A stretch of 64,000 nt of DNA from Antribacter gilvus (GTDB lineage: Bacteria > Actinomycetota > Actinomycetes > Actinomycetales > Cellulomonadaceae): NCBI RefSeq assembly GCF_003946865.1, contig NZ_QXTH01000001.1, positions 310,001 through 374,000 of the forward strand. Reading direction: 5' to 3'. Of this stretch, positions 24,138 to 32,180 are shown piece after piece. Below the pieces are notes generated by a model, which did not search any database, was not told the DNA's origin, and saw nothing but the letters and a program-made list of their open reading frames with translations. Position 1 is the first letter of the stretch. The number at the start of each line of letters is the position of its first letter. Position numbers and translations under genes: made by a program.

Positions 24138-25799
24138 ATGAAGATCCTGCTTCTGGCCTCAGCATTCAACGGCCTGACCCAGCGCGTCTGGTGCGCCCTC
24201 AGAGAAGAGGGGCACGACGTCGGCGTCGAGCTCGCTCCGGCGTTCCCCGGCCCCGCCGCGCTGACCGCGGCCGTCGAGAGCGCTGATCCGGACCTGATCC
24301 TCTGCCCGTTCCTCAAGCACCGGGTGCCTGCCGCCGTCTACGAGCGCTGGCCCACCGTCGTGATCCACCCCGGCCCCGTGGGCGACCGCGGCCCGTCGGC
24401 CCTGGACCACGCGATCCTCACCGGACGGACCCGCTGGGGGGTCACCGCGCTGTCCGCCGTCGAAGAGCTGGACGCCGGTCCCGTGTGGGCCACGTCGGTG
24501 TTCGACCTCCCGGCCGAGCAGGTCTCGAAGAGCGCCCTCTACAACAGCCTGGTGGCCGACGCCGCGATGGCCTGCGTGCGGGAGGTCCTGCGCAAGGTCG
24601 CCGAGGGCGTGGGCCCCGTGCCGGCCGAGGAGCTTCCCCGCGTCGTCGAGGGCACGAGCGAGCTGCCTCTCCTGCGCCGGGCACACTTCCGGCTCGACTG
24701 GACGCTCCCCGCCGCGGAGCTCGCCCGGCGGGTCGCCGCGGCCGACGGCTCGCCCGGCGCACCTGCCGAGGTGCAGGGCCGCTCGGTCTGCCTGTTCGAC
24801 GCCGCGGCCACCGACGAGGACCACGGCGCCGCCCCCGGCACCGTGGTGGGTCGCAACCTCGACGCCGTCGCGATCGCCACCGGCCGCGGCACCCTCTGGG
24901 TGGGCCAGGCCGCCGAGCTGGGCGAGCACCGGCGCGGCCCCAAGCTGCCGGCGGCCGCGGTCATCGACGCGCGGGAGGCCCCGTACCGGATGGTGCCCGA
25001 CGTCCTCGCCGAGACCAGCTACGTCCGCGACGGCGACATCGGCTACCTCACGATGCGGTCGTACAACGGCGCCATGTACACGGAGCAGTGCCGCCGGCTC
25101 GCCACCGCGGTGGAGAAGGCGCTCACGGAGGACACGCGCGTGCTCGTGCTCCGCGGCACGGAGCACGCGTTCTCGAACGGCATCCACCTCGGCGTCATCG
25201 ACGCGGCCCCGGACCCCGCCGCGGAGGCCTGGGACAACATCTGCGCCATCGACGAGCTGTGCCTCGCGATCGCCACCGCCGAGCAGCTCACGGTCGCCGC
25301 CTTCACCGCCAACGCGGGGGCCGGCGGCGTGATGGCCGGGCTCTGCGCGGACGTCACCCTCGCCCGGGACGGCGTGGTGCTCAACCCCTACTACGACATG
25401 GGCATCTTCGGCTCCGAGCTCCACACCTGGAGCGTCGCCGGACGCGTCGGCACGGGGCGGGCGGAGCGGCTGCTGAGCCGCAAGCTGCCGATCTCGGTCA
25501 CGGAGGCGGCCCGGATCGGGCTGGTCAGCGCCGTGGGGCCCCGCGAGTGGGGTGCCTTCTCCGAGTGGCTCGCTGCCGCCGCCCAGGGGTACGACGAGCC
25601 CGCGACGCTCGGCTGGATGCTGGCGCAGAAGGCGGAGCGCCGGGCGCGCTCCAGGCCGCTGTCCTACTACCAGACCATCGAGCTCGCCGAGATGGCGCGC
25701 GACTTCTTCGACGACCGGAACGGGTTCTCCGCCCAGCGGCGCGCGTTCCTGCGACGGACCCCTCCGACGGAGACCCCGGCGCGGCTGCGGTTCGCTTGA
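24138..25799 (+). CDS. hypX: HypX/HoxX-type protein (formyltransferase fused to crotonase-like domain)
   Basis: 553 residues, the size of HypX. The N-terminal half is a formyl-tetrahydrofolate-binding domain (VVIHPGPVGDRGPSALDHAI, RWGVTALSAVEELDAGPVWA) followed by its small C-terminal lobe. The second half is an enoyl-CoA-hydratase fold (YLTMRSYNGAMYTEQC, NAGAGGVMAGLCADVTLARDG, NPYYDMGIFGSELHTW). HypX makes CO from formyl-THF through formyl-CoA for the Fe(CO)(CN)2 centre of NiFe hydrogenase under air (established). No hydrogenase or other hyp gene is visible in the window, so the gene is an orphan here. It is flanked by a hairpin upstream and a lipoprotein gene downstream. Confidence 0.85.
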   Translation: MKILLLASAFNGLTQRVWCALREEGHDVGVELAPAFPGPAALTAAVESADPDLILCPFLKHRVPAAVYERWPTVVIHPGPVGDRGPSALDHAILTGRTRWGVTALSAVEELDAGPVWATSVFDLPAEQVSKSALYNSLVADAAMACVREVLRKVAEGVGPVPAEELPRVVEGTSELPLLRRAHFRLDWTLPAAELARRVAAADGSPGAPAEVQGRSVCLFDAAATDEDHGAAPGTVVGRNLDAVAIATGRGTLWVGQAAELGEHRRGPKLPAAAVIDAREAPYRMVPDVLAETSYVRDGDIGYLTMRSYNGAMYTEQCRRLATAVEKALTEDTRVLVLRGTEHAFSNGIHLGVIDAAPDPAAEAWDNICAIDELCLAIATAEQLTVAAFTANAGAGGVMAGLCADVTLARDGVVLNPYYDMGIFGSELHTWSVAGRVGTGRAERLLSRKLPISVTEAARIGLVSAVGPREWGAFSEWLAAAAQGYDEPATLGWMLAQKAERRARSRPLSYYQTIELAEMARDFFDDRNGFSAQRRAFLRRTPPTETPARLRFA

Positions 25800-25892
25800 G
25801 GCCGCCCGTGCAAGGCACGCCTGCCCCGGCACATTCTCCGGGTGAGGGTGCACGCCCTCGTGGGTGCTGGTGACGGGTGAAAGGATCGCTTC

Positions 25893-26483
25893 ATGATGCG
25901 ACGTACGGGATCCGGTCTGCTCCTCGGCGTGAGTGCTGCTGTTGCGCTCCTTGCTCTCACCGCCTGCGCGCAGCAGGTGGACACGCCGGGCGGTGGCGGC
26001 TCGGCGTCGCCGTCGCCCGAGGCGAGCACCGGCGGGGGCGACGAGGCGTCGCCCAGCCCGACCGCGACGTCGTCGGGCGCCGAGGCTCCTGTTGACGCCG
26101 CCGCGATGCCGCTGGAGCCCGGGGCCACCGGCCGCGGCCTGCCCGACGGCGTGCCGGGGTCCATGGACTCCCCGGCCGGCGCGGCGTGGTCCCCCGAGGA
26201 GGGGCTACTCTACGTGGTCACGTACGGCTCGAGCTCGTGCCCCTCGCTCGCCGAGCCGGAAGCCACCGCTGACGGCGGCACCGTCACCGTGAGCCTTCTG
26301 CCGCCCAAGGACGGCATGTGCACCATGGACTGGGCACCCACCACCACGGTGGTCGCCGTGCCCGCCGGGACGGATGAGGCCGCGCCGGTGAGCATGGTTC
26401 TCGGCACCCACGGGACGGTCGAGGTCCCGCCGCGCGCGACGGCGGGCGAGACCGGGGAAGCCGCATGGGTCGGCCTCTCGTGA
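25893..26483 (+). CDS. Secreted lipoprotein of unknown function
   Basis: 196 residues. Signal sequence with lipobox LTAC (lipidated Cys about 25), then a Gly/Ser/Pro-rich spacer and a small domain with two Cys (SSSCPSL, DGMCTMDW) likely to form a disulfide. It is anchored outside the membrane. GAAAGGAT precedes ATG 25893. I cannot name the family. A lipoprotein-type hydrolase gene follows on the same strand. Confidence 0.75.
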   Translation: MMRRTGSGLLLGVSAAVALLALTACAQQVDTPGGGGSASPSPEASTGGGDEASPSPTATSSGAEAPVDAAAMPLEPGATGRGLPDGVPGSMDSPAGAAWSPEEGLLYVVTYGSSSCPSLAEPEATADGGTVTVSLLPPKDGMCTMDWAPTTTVVAVPAGTDEAAPVSMVLGTHGTVEVPPRATAGETGEAAWVGLS

Positions 26484-26534
26484 GGGTGGCGTGTCTATTC
26501 AGGGAACCGTCAAGAAGTGCCCGGTGAGTACCGA

Positions 26535-26540
26535 TAGGTT
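26535..26540 (+). promoter_or_regulatory. Candidate -10 (TAGGTT) of a leaderless transcript
   Basis: TAGGTT is followed by six bases and GTG 26547, with no Shine-Dalgarno. This argues for 26547 rather than the in-frame GTG 26541 as the start. Confidence 0.4.
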
Positions 26541-26546
26541 GTGCGG

Positions 26547-28112
26547 GTGATTCGCCCCGCTCGCCGTTCGCCCGCGGCCGTCGTCTCCTGCGTCCTGGCC
26601 ACGGTGCTGCTTCTCGCTGCGTGCGCGGCGCCCCCCAAGGTGCAGACGACGCTCGCCGAGCCCGGGACCGTCGCCGGCACCCCCGACCCTGACGCCGTGG
26701 CTGCCGGGGCGGCAGCCGGAGCGCCCGCCGGGTTCGAGGCCTACTACGGCCAGCTGCTCGAGTGGACCGACTGCGGCAGCGGGTTCCAGTGCGCCACGGC
26801 GGACGCCCCGCTCTCCTGGCAGGACGCGGCGTCGGGCACCATCGAGGTGGCGCTCAAGAAGGCACCCGCCCGGGGGAACAAGGTGGGGTCGCTGCTGATC
26901 AACCCGGGCGGGCCGGGCGGCTCCGGGGTCGAGCTGGTCGAGGGCATCGACAGGTTCGGGGGGCGACTGCGCGACGGGTTCGACATCGTGGGCTTCGACC
27001 CGCGCGGAGTGGGCCGGTCCACGCGGGTGGTGTGCCTCGACGACGCAGGCCTCGACGAGTACCTCACCGCCTCGTACCCGCAGGACGAGGAGGGCCTCGA
27101 GGAGATGGCGCAGAACGTCCGCGAGTTCGGCGCCGCCTGCGCGCAGAACACCGGCGCCCTCCTCGGCAACGTCGACACGCAGAGCGTCGCCCGCGACCTC
27201 GACATGCTCCGCGCCGTGCTCGGCGACCCGAAGCTGAACTACCTCGGCTACTCCTACGGCACCGACCTCGGCGCCACCTACGCAGGCCTCTTCCCGGACC
27301 GGGTGGGCCGGCTCGTGCTCGACGGCGCCGTGGACGTCACCCTCGGCTCCGACGAGATCGCGGAGGAGCAGGCCGTCGGCTTCGAGAACGCGCTGCGCGC
27401 CTACGTGGCCGACTGCCAGGACGGGCCGAACTGCCCGCTGGGCGGCAACGTCGACACCGGGCTCCGGCAGGTGCGGGCCATGCTCGACGACGCCCTGGAC
27501 CACCCGATCCCGACGTCCGGCAAGCGCGAGGTCACCCAGTCGCTCGCCTTCTACGGCGTGGCCGTGACGCTCTACGACGAGGGCAACTGGGCGATCCTCA
27601 CGGAGGCGCTCACCGAGGTGTTCCAGGAGGGCACCGGTGACACGCTCCTGTACCTCGCCGACTTCTACAACGACCGCAACTCGGACGGCACGTTCAAGTC
27701 CAACTCCACGGAGGTCTTCAAGGCCGTGGGCTGCCTCGACGACCAGGCGGAGGAGGACCTCGGCAAGATGCGTGACCTCGCCGGCCACATCGAGCAGGTG
27801 GCGCCCACCGTGGGGTCGTTCTTCGCGTACTCGGGCCTCTCCTGCGTCGACTGGCCGTTCCCGCCGGTCCAGGACGCGTACGACGTGTCGGCCCCGGGCG
27901 CCGCACCCATCGTCGTCATCGGCACCACGAACGACCCGGCGACGCCCTACAAGTGGGCGGAAGGCCTCGCGTCGACGCTCCAGTCGGGCGTGCTGGTGAC
28001 GTACGAGGGCGAGGGGCACACCGCGTACGGGCGCTCCAATCAGTGCATCGCCGGTGCTGTGGAGAACTACCTGGTAGACGGCACGGTGCCCCGCGACGGG
28101 CTCACCTGCTGA
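26547..28112 (+). CDS. Lipoprotein alpha/beta hydrolase, tripeptidyl-aminopeptidase (TAP-like) family
   Basis: About 521 residues. The N-terminal signal has lipobox LLAAC, so the enzyme is surface-anchored. The hydrolase core shows NPGGPGGSGVEL (oxyanion), DIVGFDPRGVGRS, the nucleophile elbow YLGYSYGTDLG (Ser), and the C-terminal TAP-type region with VVIGTTNDPATPYKWA (Asp) and YEGEGHTAYG (His). Paired Cys are present. The family removes N-terminal di- or tripeptides or cleaves esters; here peptide scavenging outside the cell is likely. This is the Streptomyces/Mycobacterium TAP-like family, common in actinobacteria. Confidence 0.9.
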   Translation: MIRPARRSPAAVVSCVLATVLLLAACAAPPKVQTTLAEPGTVAGTPDPDAVAAGAAAGAPAGFEAYYGQLLEWTDCGSGFQCATADAPLSWQDAASGTIEVALKKAPARGNKVGSLLINPGGPGGSGVELVEGIDRFGGRLRDGFDIVGFDPRGVGRSTRVVCLDDAGLDEYLTASYPQDEEGLEEMAQNVREFGAACAQNTGALLGNVDTQSVARDLDMLRAVLGDPKLNYLGYSYGTDLGATYAGLFPDRVGRLVLDGAVDVTLGSDEIAEEQAVGFENALRAYVADCQDGPNCPLGGNVDTGLRQVRAMLDDALDHPIPTSGKREVTQSLAFYGVAVTLYDEGNWAILTEALTEVFQEGTGDTLLYLADFYNDRNSDGTFKSNSTEVFKAVGCLDDQAEEDLGKMRDLAGHIEQVAPTVGSFFAYSGLSCVDWPFPPVQDAYDVSAPGAAPIVVIGTTNDPATPYKWAEGLASTLQSGVLVTYEGEGHTAYGRSNQCIAGAVENYLVDGTVPRDGLTC

Positions 28113-28183
28113 GGTTCCGGCGGGGGCGCTTGCCGGGCTTCGGGCCGGGCGGGCGAGGTGTGACGGGGGCCGCAGGTTTCGCT

Positions 28184-28213
28184 TTGGAGTCTGGGCCAGG
28201 TGTTGGGTACAGT
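28184..28213 (+). promoter_or_regulatory. Candidate tRNA-Thr promoter TTGGAG-N18-TACAGT
   Basis: -35-like TTGGAG (28184-28189) and -10-like TACAGT (28208-28213), about 50 nt before the mature tRNA 5' end. Confidence 0.5.
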
Positions 28214-28262
28214 TGGGGCCGCTCCCCGAGCCACGCGGTCACGCGAGGTCGACGTTGGGCGC

Positions 28263-28335
28263 GCCGCCTTAGCTCAGTCGGTAGAGCGTCTCACTCGTAA
28301 TGAGAAGGTCGTGGGTTCGATTCCCACAGGCGGCT
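28263..28335 (+). tRNA. tRNA-Thr (anticodon CGU)
   Basis: 73 nt, all four stems perfect: acceptor GCCGCCT/AGGCGGC, D stem GCTC/GAGC, anticodon stem TCTCA/TGAGA with loop CTCGTAA (anticodon CGU, reads ACG), and T stem GTGGG/CCCAC with TTCGATT. No CCA is encoded. The 3' part from the anticodon loop onward (28294-28336) is repeated at 35757-35799; this gene is the attachment site of the integrated element and is kept intact by it. Confidence 0.97.
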
Positions 28336-28336
28336 C
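28294..28336 (+). repeat. attL core (43-bp direct repeat inside tRNA-Thr)
   Basis: Identical over 43 bp to 35757-35799. It starts in the anticodon loop (CTCGTAATGAGA) and ends one base beyond the tRNA 3' end (GGCGGCTC). The flanking bases differ on both sides, so these are the limits of identity. Confidence 0.93.
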
Positions 28337-28341
28337 CGCAC

Positions 28342-28390
28342 AGAAACCCCGCTCCACCAGGGAACTCGTCCCCGGTGAGGCGGGGTTTCT
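28342..28390. terminator. Element-borne terminator between tRNA-Thr and int
   Basis: AGAAACCCCGC (28342-28352) pairs with GCGGGGTTTCT (28380-28390) around a loop with internal pairing. It lies 6 nt after the tRNA and 6 nt before the int stop, so it can end both convergent transcripts. It replaces the tRNA's original terminator, now beyond attR. Confidence 0.75.
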
Positions 28391-28396
28391 GCTGTC

Positions 28397-29479
28397 TCAC
28401 GCCGTGTCCTCCTCGTCGTCGCGCACCCCCCGCGCACCCCCGCCCCTGTTGAGCCGGTCCAGACCCGCCTTGTCGGCACCCGTCCCGAGGAAGTGCACGT
28501 ACCGGTTCGTCGTGGCGATCGACTCGTGTCCGCACCACGCCTGAACCGTCCCGGGATCGACCCCGTAGGTCAGCCACAGGCACGCCGCCGTGTGCCGCAG
28601 GTCGTGAATCCGACGCCCCCCGAACGTGTTCTTGGCGTCGAGCGTCCGCAGGACAGGAGCCCGGTGCAGCTGCGCCCCGCGCGTCGTGGTGAACAGCAGG
28701 TCGTGCGGCTTCTTGCCCTCGGCCAACTCGCGCACGATCGGCAGAACACGATCCGCGAGCGGCACGCGACGGGACCGCCCGCCCTTGGTCGCCTTCCGGT
28801 CGATCCCCTCGGACTGCGACCGCCGCACGAGCAGGCCCGGCGTCGGAACCTCCATCAGGTCTGCCACCTGTAGCGCCCGCGCCTCACCCCACCGAAGGCC
28901 CGTCCAGCCGAGCACGAGCAGGATGTCAGCGAGCCGCTGATCCCGAGCCGCCCACACCGCATGACGCTGCTCCAACTCCGCCTCGGTGAACGGGTTCATC
29001 TCCACCTTCTCCTCCGAGGACCGGGGCACCTTGACGCCCGTGACCGGGTTCACCGCGATCAGCCGTTCCCGGACGCACCAGGCGAAGAACGCCGACAGGC
29101 TCGCCCGGTACCGGACCACCGACGACTCAGCCAGCCCGGACGCACGCAGCGTCTCGAACGAGCGCGAGACCTCCCGGTCCGTCACGGCCGACAGATGGAG
29201 GTTCTGCAGCGCTGTCGGCATCAGCCTGCCCAGGTCCGCATCGGCCCGGTACGTCTTGACTGCGACCGTGCGACTACGGACCGCGAGCCAGCGCACCAGA
29301 ACGACGCTCACGCGCTCCTTGCCCGCCCGAGGATCGAAGCCACCATCGAGCGCGGCCCGCTCACGCTTCAGCCAGGCCACCGCCTCCCGCTTCTCATCGA
29401 ACGTGCGGGACGCGATGAACTGTCGCCCGCTCTTCAACTGCGCTCGCCACCGGCCGCCCGGCGTCTTCGTGACCGTCAT
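28397..29479 (-). CDS. int: Tyrosine-family site-specific integrase
   Basis: 360 residues. N-terminal arm-type DNA-binding region (about 1-60), core-binding SAM-like domain (about 60-150), catalytic domain with the full set Arg196 (GWTGLRWGEARAL), Lys232 (ATKGGRSRR), His292 and Arg295 (IHDLRHTAA), His318 (WCGHES) and nucleophile Tyr327 (TTNRYVHF). It integrates and, with Xis, excises the element at the tRNA-Thr att site next to its 3' end. The start ATG overlaps the xis stop as ATGA. It is the last gene of the element operon. Confidence 0.96.
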   Translation of the reverse strand: MTVTKTPGGRWRAQLKSGRQFIASRTFDEKREAVAWLKRERAALDGGFDPRAGKERVSVVLVRWLAVRSRTVAVKTYRADADLGRLMPTALQNLHLSAVTDREVSRSFETLRASGLAESSVVRYRASLSAFFAWCVRERLIAVNPVTGVKVPRSSEEKVEMNPFTEAELEQRHAVWAARDQRLADILLVLGWTGLRWGEARALQVADLMEVPTPGLLVRRSQSEGIDRKATKGGRSRRVPLADRVLPIVRELAEGKKPHDLLFTTTRGAQLHRAPVLRTLDAKNTFGGRRIHDLRHTAACLWLTYGVDPGTVQAWCGHESIATTNRYVHFLGTGADKAGLDRLNRGGGARGVRDDEEDTA

Positions 29480-29649
29480 GCCGCCACCTTCTCCAGCCAG
29501 GCCGTGACGTGGTCACGGCGGTAACGAGGCAGCGAGGGGGACAGCCACGTCACCCTCGGGCCCTTGCCAGCCATGCGCCACCGGCACACGGTCGACGGTG
29601 CGACGCGCAGCCACGCCGCCACTTCTTCTGTCGTCATGTACTGGTCCAT
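29476..29649 (-). CDS. xis: Excisionase (MerR/HTH_17-type small DNA-binding protein)
   Basis: 57 residues. One winged-helix DNA-binding motif, MTTEEVAAWLRVAPSTVCRW, then GKGPRVTW and PRYRRDHVTAWLEKV, the typical HTH_17 excisionase pattern. It directs Int to excise. GGGGGAG is immediately upstream of ATG 29649, so ATG 29637 (MTTEEV) is an alternative start. Overlaps int by 4 nt and follows repSA by 28 nt, as in pSAM2. Confidence 0.9.
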   Translation of the reverse strand: MDQYMTTEEVAAWLRVAPSTVCRWRMAGKGPRVTWLSPSLPRYRRDHVTAWLEKVAA

Positions 29650-29677
29650 CTCCCCCTGCCCTCCGTGTCGTGGGGTC

Positions 29678-31249
29678 TCACGCGGTGTGTCGGTTGTTGG
29701 CCTTCCACTTGGCGTATTCGCGGGCGCGTGCAGCTGCGGCGTCTGCGAGGGCTTTGTCTCCGGTGTTGAGCCAGCCGGAGCCGTGGAAGTCCCAGGAGCC
29801 GATGACGAGGGTTGTCTCTTCGGCGTCGGCCGCCAGGAGCCGCGCTTCGAGGTCGGCCAGGTCGAGGGGTTCGCCCGCGCGGTCTGCCTCAGCGCGCAGG
29901 CGTGCGTAGCGGGCTCGAGCCGTGCGCAGCCGTCCGAGGCTGATCGTGTAGGCGCGGGACTTGGACGAGAAGTGCCCACGGAAGGCGAGCATCCGGGCCC
30001 ACTTGCCCAGCAGCCGGTACGGGCCCGTGACGCACTCACCGCACCAGCAGCCGTCGTCGTCGTTACGGTCCGGGCCGTCCCAGGTGCGGCATGCCGTGGC
30101 GGCACGCTCGGCGAGCCAGCGGGCGGTCTGGACCATCCGGGCCAGGTGCGGGCGGGGCGCTGCCGGGTCGGCCCCGGTGGACTTGGTGGAGTACTTCGCC
30201 AGGTACCCGGCCACCTGCTCAGGCGTCAGCCCGTCGGTGCCGTCAGGGTTGTCCGGCAGGCCGGTGCGCACGATCCGCACGTCCCACTGCGCCCCGAAGG
30301 ACAGGGAGCGCGGCGCGTCTGCACCGTCGACCGGAGGAGCGGTGAACTCCACAGCTTGAATGGCGTGCTCGACGGCGGCTTGCAGGGCCTGCCCGTCCAG
30401 CGGGGCGGGGTTCCCGGCACCGGACAGGCGCGCGTCCTTCGGGGCGGTGTTCGGGCCGTCCAGGCGCACCAGGGCGTGGAAGTGGACCATGCCCCGGGCC
30501 TGGAACTCGGCCACCTTGGCGTACTCGACCTGGGCCCGCTCGCGCAGCCCGGACTCCGAGGTCCCGAGCAGGAACGCCAACCGGCGGCGCAGCGCGATGG
30601 TGAACCGCCGCCACAGCTCTGGGGACCACCACTGCCAGACCACGGCCGAGGACCAGTCGTAGCAGTCGGGGCACAGCGGCTCACCGACCTTGGCGTCGGT
30701 GTCGGTGTGCTTGGTCCAGCACCACATCGGCCGGCCGTGGGGGCACGTCTTGCCCTTGCCCTGCGGGCGGCACGGCAGAACCTTCTTCCCGTCCTCCGTC
30801 GTGCGGATCGCGTGGACGTGCCCGAACGACGGCGCGGTGAGCGTCGCGAACACCAGCGGGTTGTCAGCGACCTTCGCGGGCACGGTCTTGCCGCCCAGGG
30901 CACCGGCCCGGATCATCTCGAACGTGTCCCGGGCATACACGCGCGAGCAGGCCGGGCACACGTCCGCACGCCGGTTCCCGCACGGGGTGTACAACTCACC
31001 CAGCGGGGCATCCTTCGACGCGAACGAGCCCAGCACCTCACCCGTGCGCGCGTCCACCGTCATCGAGGACCCGACCAGCCGGATGGGGTGCGAGCAGAAC
31101 CCGACCCGCTCCGCGGTCTCGGCGAACTCCAGCATCGACTTGTCCCGCAGCCGCCCGAGGATCCCCGCCACCGCCGCGCCGGACAGGTCCCCGAGGTCCA
31201 GAGGCGCATCCGGCCCGAACCCCGGGAACCCGGTGAGCGTGGCGGTCAT
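29678..31249 (-). CDS. repSA: Replication initiator RepSA (rolling-circle, HUH type)
   Basis: 523 residues. The rolling-circle motifs are visible: FATLTAPSFGHVHA (motif 1, about 134-147), the metal-binding HUH motif HFH at 256-258 (GMVHFHALVRLDG), and catalytic Tyr349/Tyr353 in VAGYLAKYSTKST. Cys pairs (CPAC, CPDC, CWCGEC) suggest zinc knuckles. Rep proteins of this family nick the double-strand origin to start replication of the excised circle. The origin in pSAM2 lies in or near repSA. The ATG overlaps the stop of the WhiB-like gene. Confidence 0.94.
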   Translation of the reverse strand: MTATLTGFPGFGPDAPLDLGDLSGAAVAGILGRLRDKSMLEFAETAERVGFCSHPIRLVGSSMTVDARTGEVLGSFASKDAPLGELYTPCGNRRADVCPACSRVYARDTFEMIRAGALGGKTVPAKVADNPLVFATLTAPSFGHVHAIRTTEDGKKVLPCRPQGKGKTCPHGRPMWCWTKHTDTDAKVGEPLCPDCYDWSSAVVWQWWSPELWRRFTIALRRRLAFLLGTSESGLRERAQVEYAKVAEFQARGMVHFHALVRLDGPNTAPKDARLSGAGNPAPLDGQALQAAVEHAIQAVEFTAPPVDGADAPRSLSFGAQWDVRIVRTGLPDNPDGTDGLTPEQVAGYLAKYSTKSTGADPAAPRPHLARMVQTARWLAERAATACRTWDGPDRNDDDGCWCGECVTGPYRLLGKWARMLAFRGHFSSKSRAYTISLGRLRTARARYARLRAEADRAGEPLDLADLEARLLAADAEETTLVIGSWDFHGSGWLNTGDKALADAAAARAREYAKWKANNRHTA

Positions 31250-31548
31250 GCTGCCCGCCCGAGGTGCTCCAGACCCGGCAGGGTGTCCTGCACCGGGTGC
31301 AGCTGCTCGACCGGCTCAGCGTCGGGCAGGTCCGCCAGGTCCGGGACGGTGCGGTCGTGACCGGCCCAGAACCCCGCCGTGGTCTCCGTCGTTGCCGTGG
31401 CCACGTCGCACGCCGCCAGCACCGGGCACGCAGCACAGACCTTGGCCATGCGAACCCGGTCCCACGACGAGGCGTCCTCAGCGGTCCACGGCAGATCGCG
31501 CACCTCAGGATGGGCACACAGCGCACCGAGCATCCACGACGTGTTCAT
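31246..31548 (-). CDS. WhiB-like [4Fe-4S] regulatory protein encoded by the element
   Basis: 100 residues with the WhiB cluster Cys set: Cys11 (LCAHPE), then VCAACPVLAAC (Cys38, 41 and 47). The turn motif GFWAG replaces the usual G[VI]WGG, followed by a basic DR. WhiB proteins bind an iron-sulfur cluster and usually act with the principal sigma factor to tune transcription (established). Here it sits between the membrane protein and repSA with 4-nt overlaps on both sides, so it may sense redox or NO for element control. The C-terminus QDTLPGLEHLGRAA repeats the tail of the neighbouring DUF2637 protein. Confidence 0.88.
   Translation of the reverse strand: MNTSWMLGALCAHPEVRDLPWTAEDASSWDRVRMAKVCAACPVLAACDVATATTETTAGFWAGHDRTVPDLADLPDAEPVEQLHPVQDTLPGLEHLGRAA
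31268..31291. repeat. 24-nt direct repeat, copy 1 (codes for the WhiB-like tail)
   Basis: TCCAGACCCGG-C-AGGGTGTCCTGC matches 31567-31590 at 23 of 24 positions. On the coding strand both copies encode QDTLPGL near the stop. Confidence 0.8.
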
Positions 31549-32180
31549 GCCGTCACCCCCGCCACGTCCAGACCCGGGAGGGTGTCCTGCGAGACCGCGA
31601 GACGACCGAGCCGAGGACGACGGGCCACCGGCTCAGCAGCCACCGGCACGGGTGCGGGCTCCGACTCGACCACCGGCACGGGCTCGACCACCACGGAGGC
31701 CACGGGCTCCGGCACCACGACCGGCACCGGCTCGACGGCGGGAGCGGGCTCCGGCGTGGGTTCGTCGGTGACCACGAGGGAGGCGAGCGCGTGCGTCGAG
31801 GTCAGCACCGACAGCGGCGCGAGGGCGACCAGGACCACGCCGACCAGGGCTTGCAGCTGCGGTCCCACGTCGTAGGCGTGCGCGGCGTTCGCCCCGACCG
31901 ACACGACCGTGAAGCCGAGCATCAGGAACCACGCCCAGGCCGACGAGCGACCACGAGCACGGAGCACGAGCGCGACCAGGCCGTAGACGAGCACGGAAGC
32001 GTCGATCACGACCGGGACCAGGAACGCGATGCCCTCGGGCACCCGACCCCACAGCGCGGCGTCGCGCAGCGAGGAGAACGACAGGGCGAACGAGGCCAGC
32101 GCGACCGCGACCGTCAGGACGACGGTGAAGGCCAGGACCGACCGCGAGTCGGCAGCGATCCGAGCGGCGGGGCGGCTCAT
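31545..32180 (-). CDS. DUF2637 membrane protein (plasmid-spread-like)
   Basis: 211 residues. Four transmembrane helices (about 16-36, 47-66, 79-98 and 108-130) with AYDVGPQLQ between helices 3 and 4, the DUF2637 pattern found on actinomycete plasmids and AICEs. A Pro/Val/Glu repeat linker (EPVPVVVPEPVASVVVEPVP) follows, then a short tail ending QDTLPGLDVAGVTA. The association with transfer genes suggests a role in intramycelial spread or in positioning the translocase (inference). Overlaps both neighbours by 4 nt. Confidence 0.85.
   Translation of the reverse strand: MSRPAARIAADSRSVLAFTVVLTVAVALASFALSFSSLRDAALWGRVPEGIAFLVPVVIDASVLVYGLVALVLRARGRSSAWAWFLMLGFTVVSVGANAAHAYDVGPQLQALVGVVLVALAPLSVLTSTHALASLVVTDEPTPEPAPAVEPVPVVVPEPVASVVVEPVPVVESEPAPVPVAAEPVARRPRLGRLAVSQDTLPGLDVAGVTA
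31567..31590. repeat. 24-nt direct repeat, copy 2 (codes for the DUF2637 protein tail)
   Basis: Partner of 31268-31291, with a single C/G difference. The surrounding coding sequence of the two proteins is unrelated. Confidence 0.8.

Noticed and set aside
28483-29524. Plus-strand frames opposite int as a possible divergent gene
   Set aside because: No motif; the minus strand encodes a complete tyrosine integrase.
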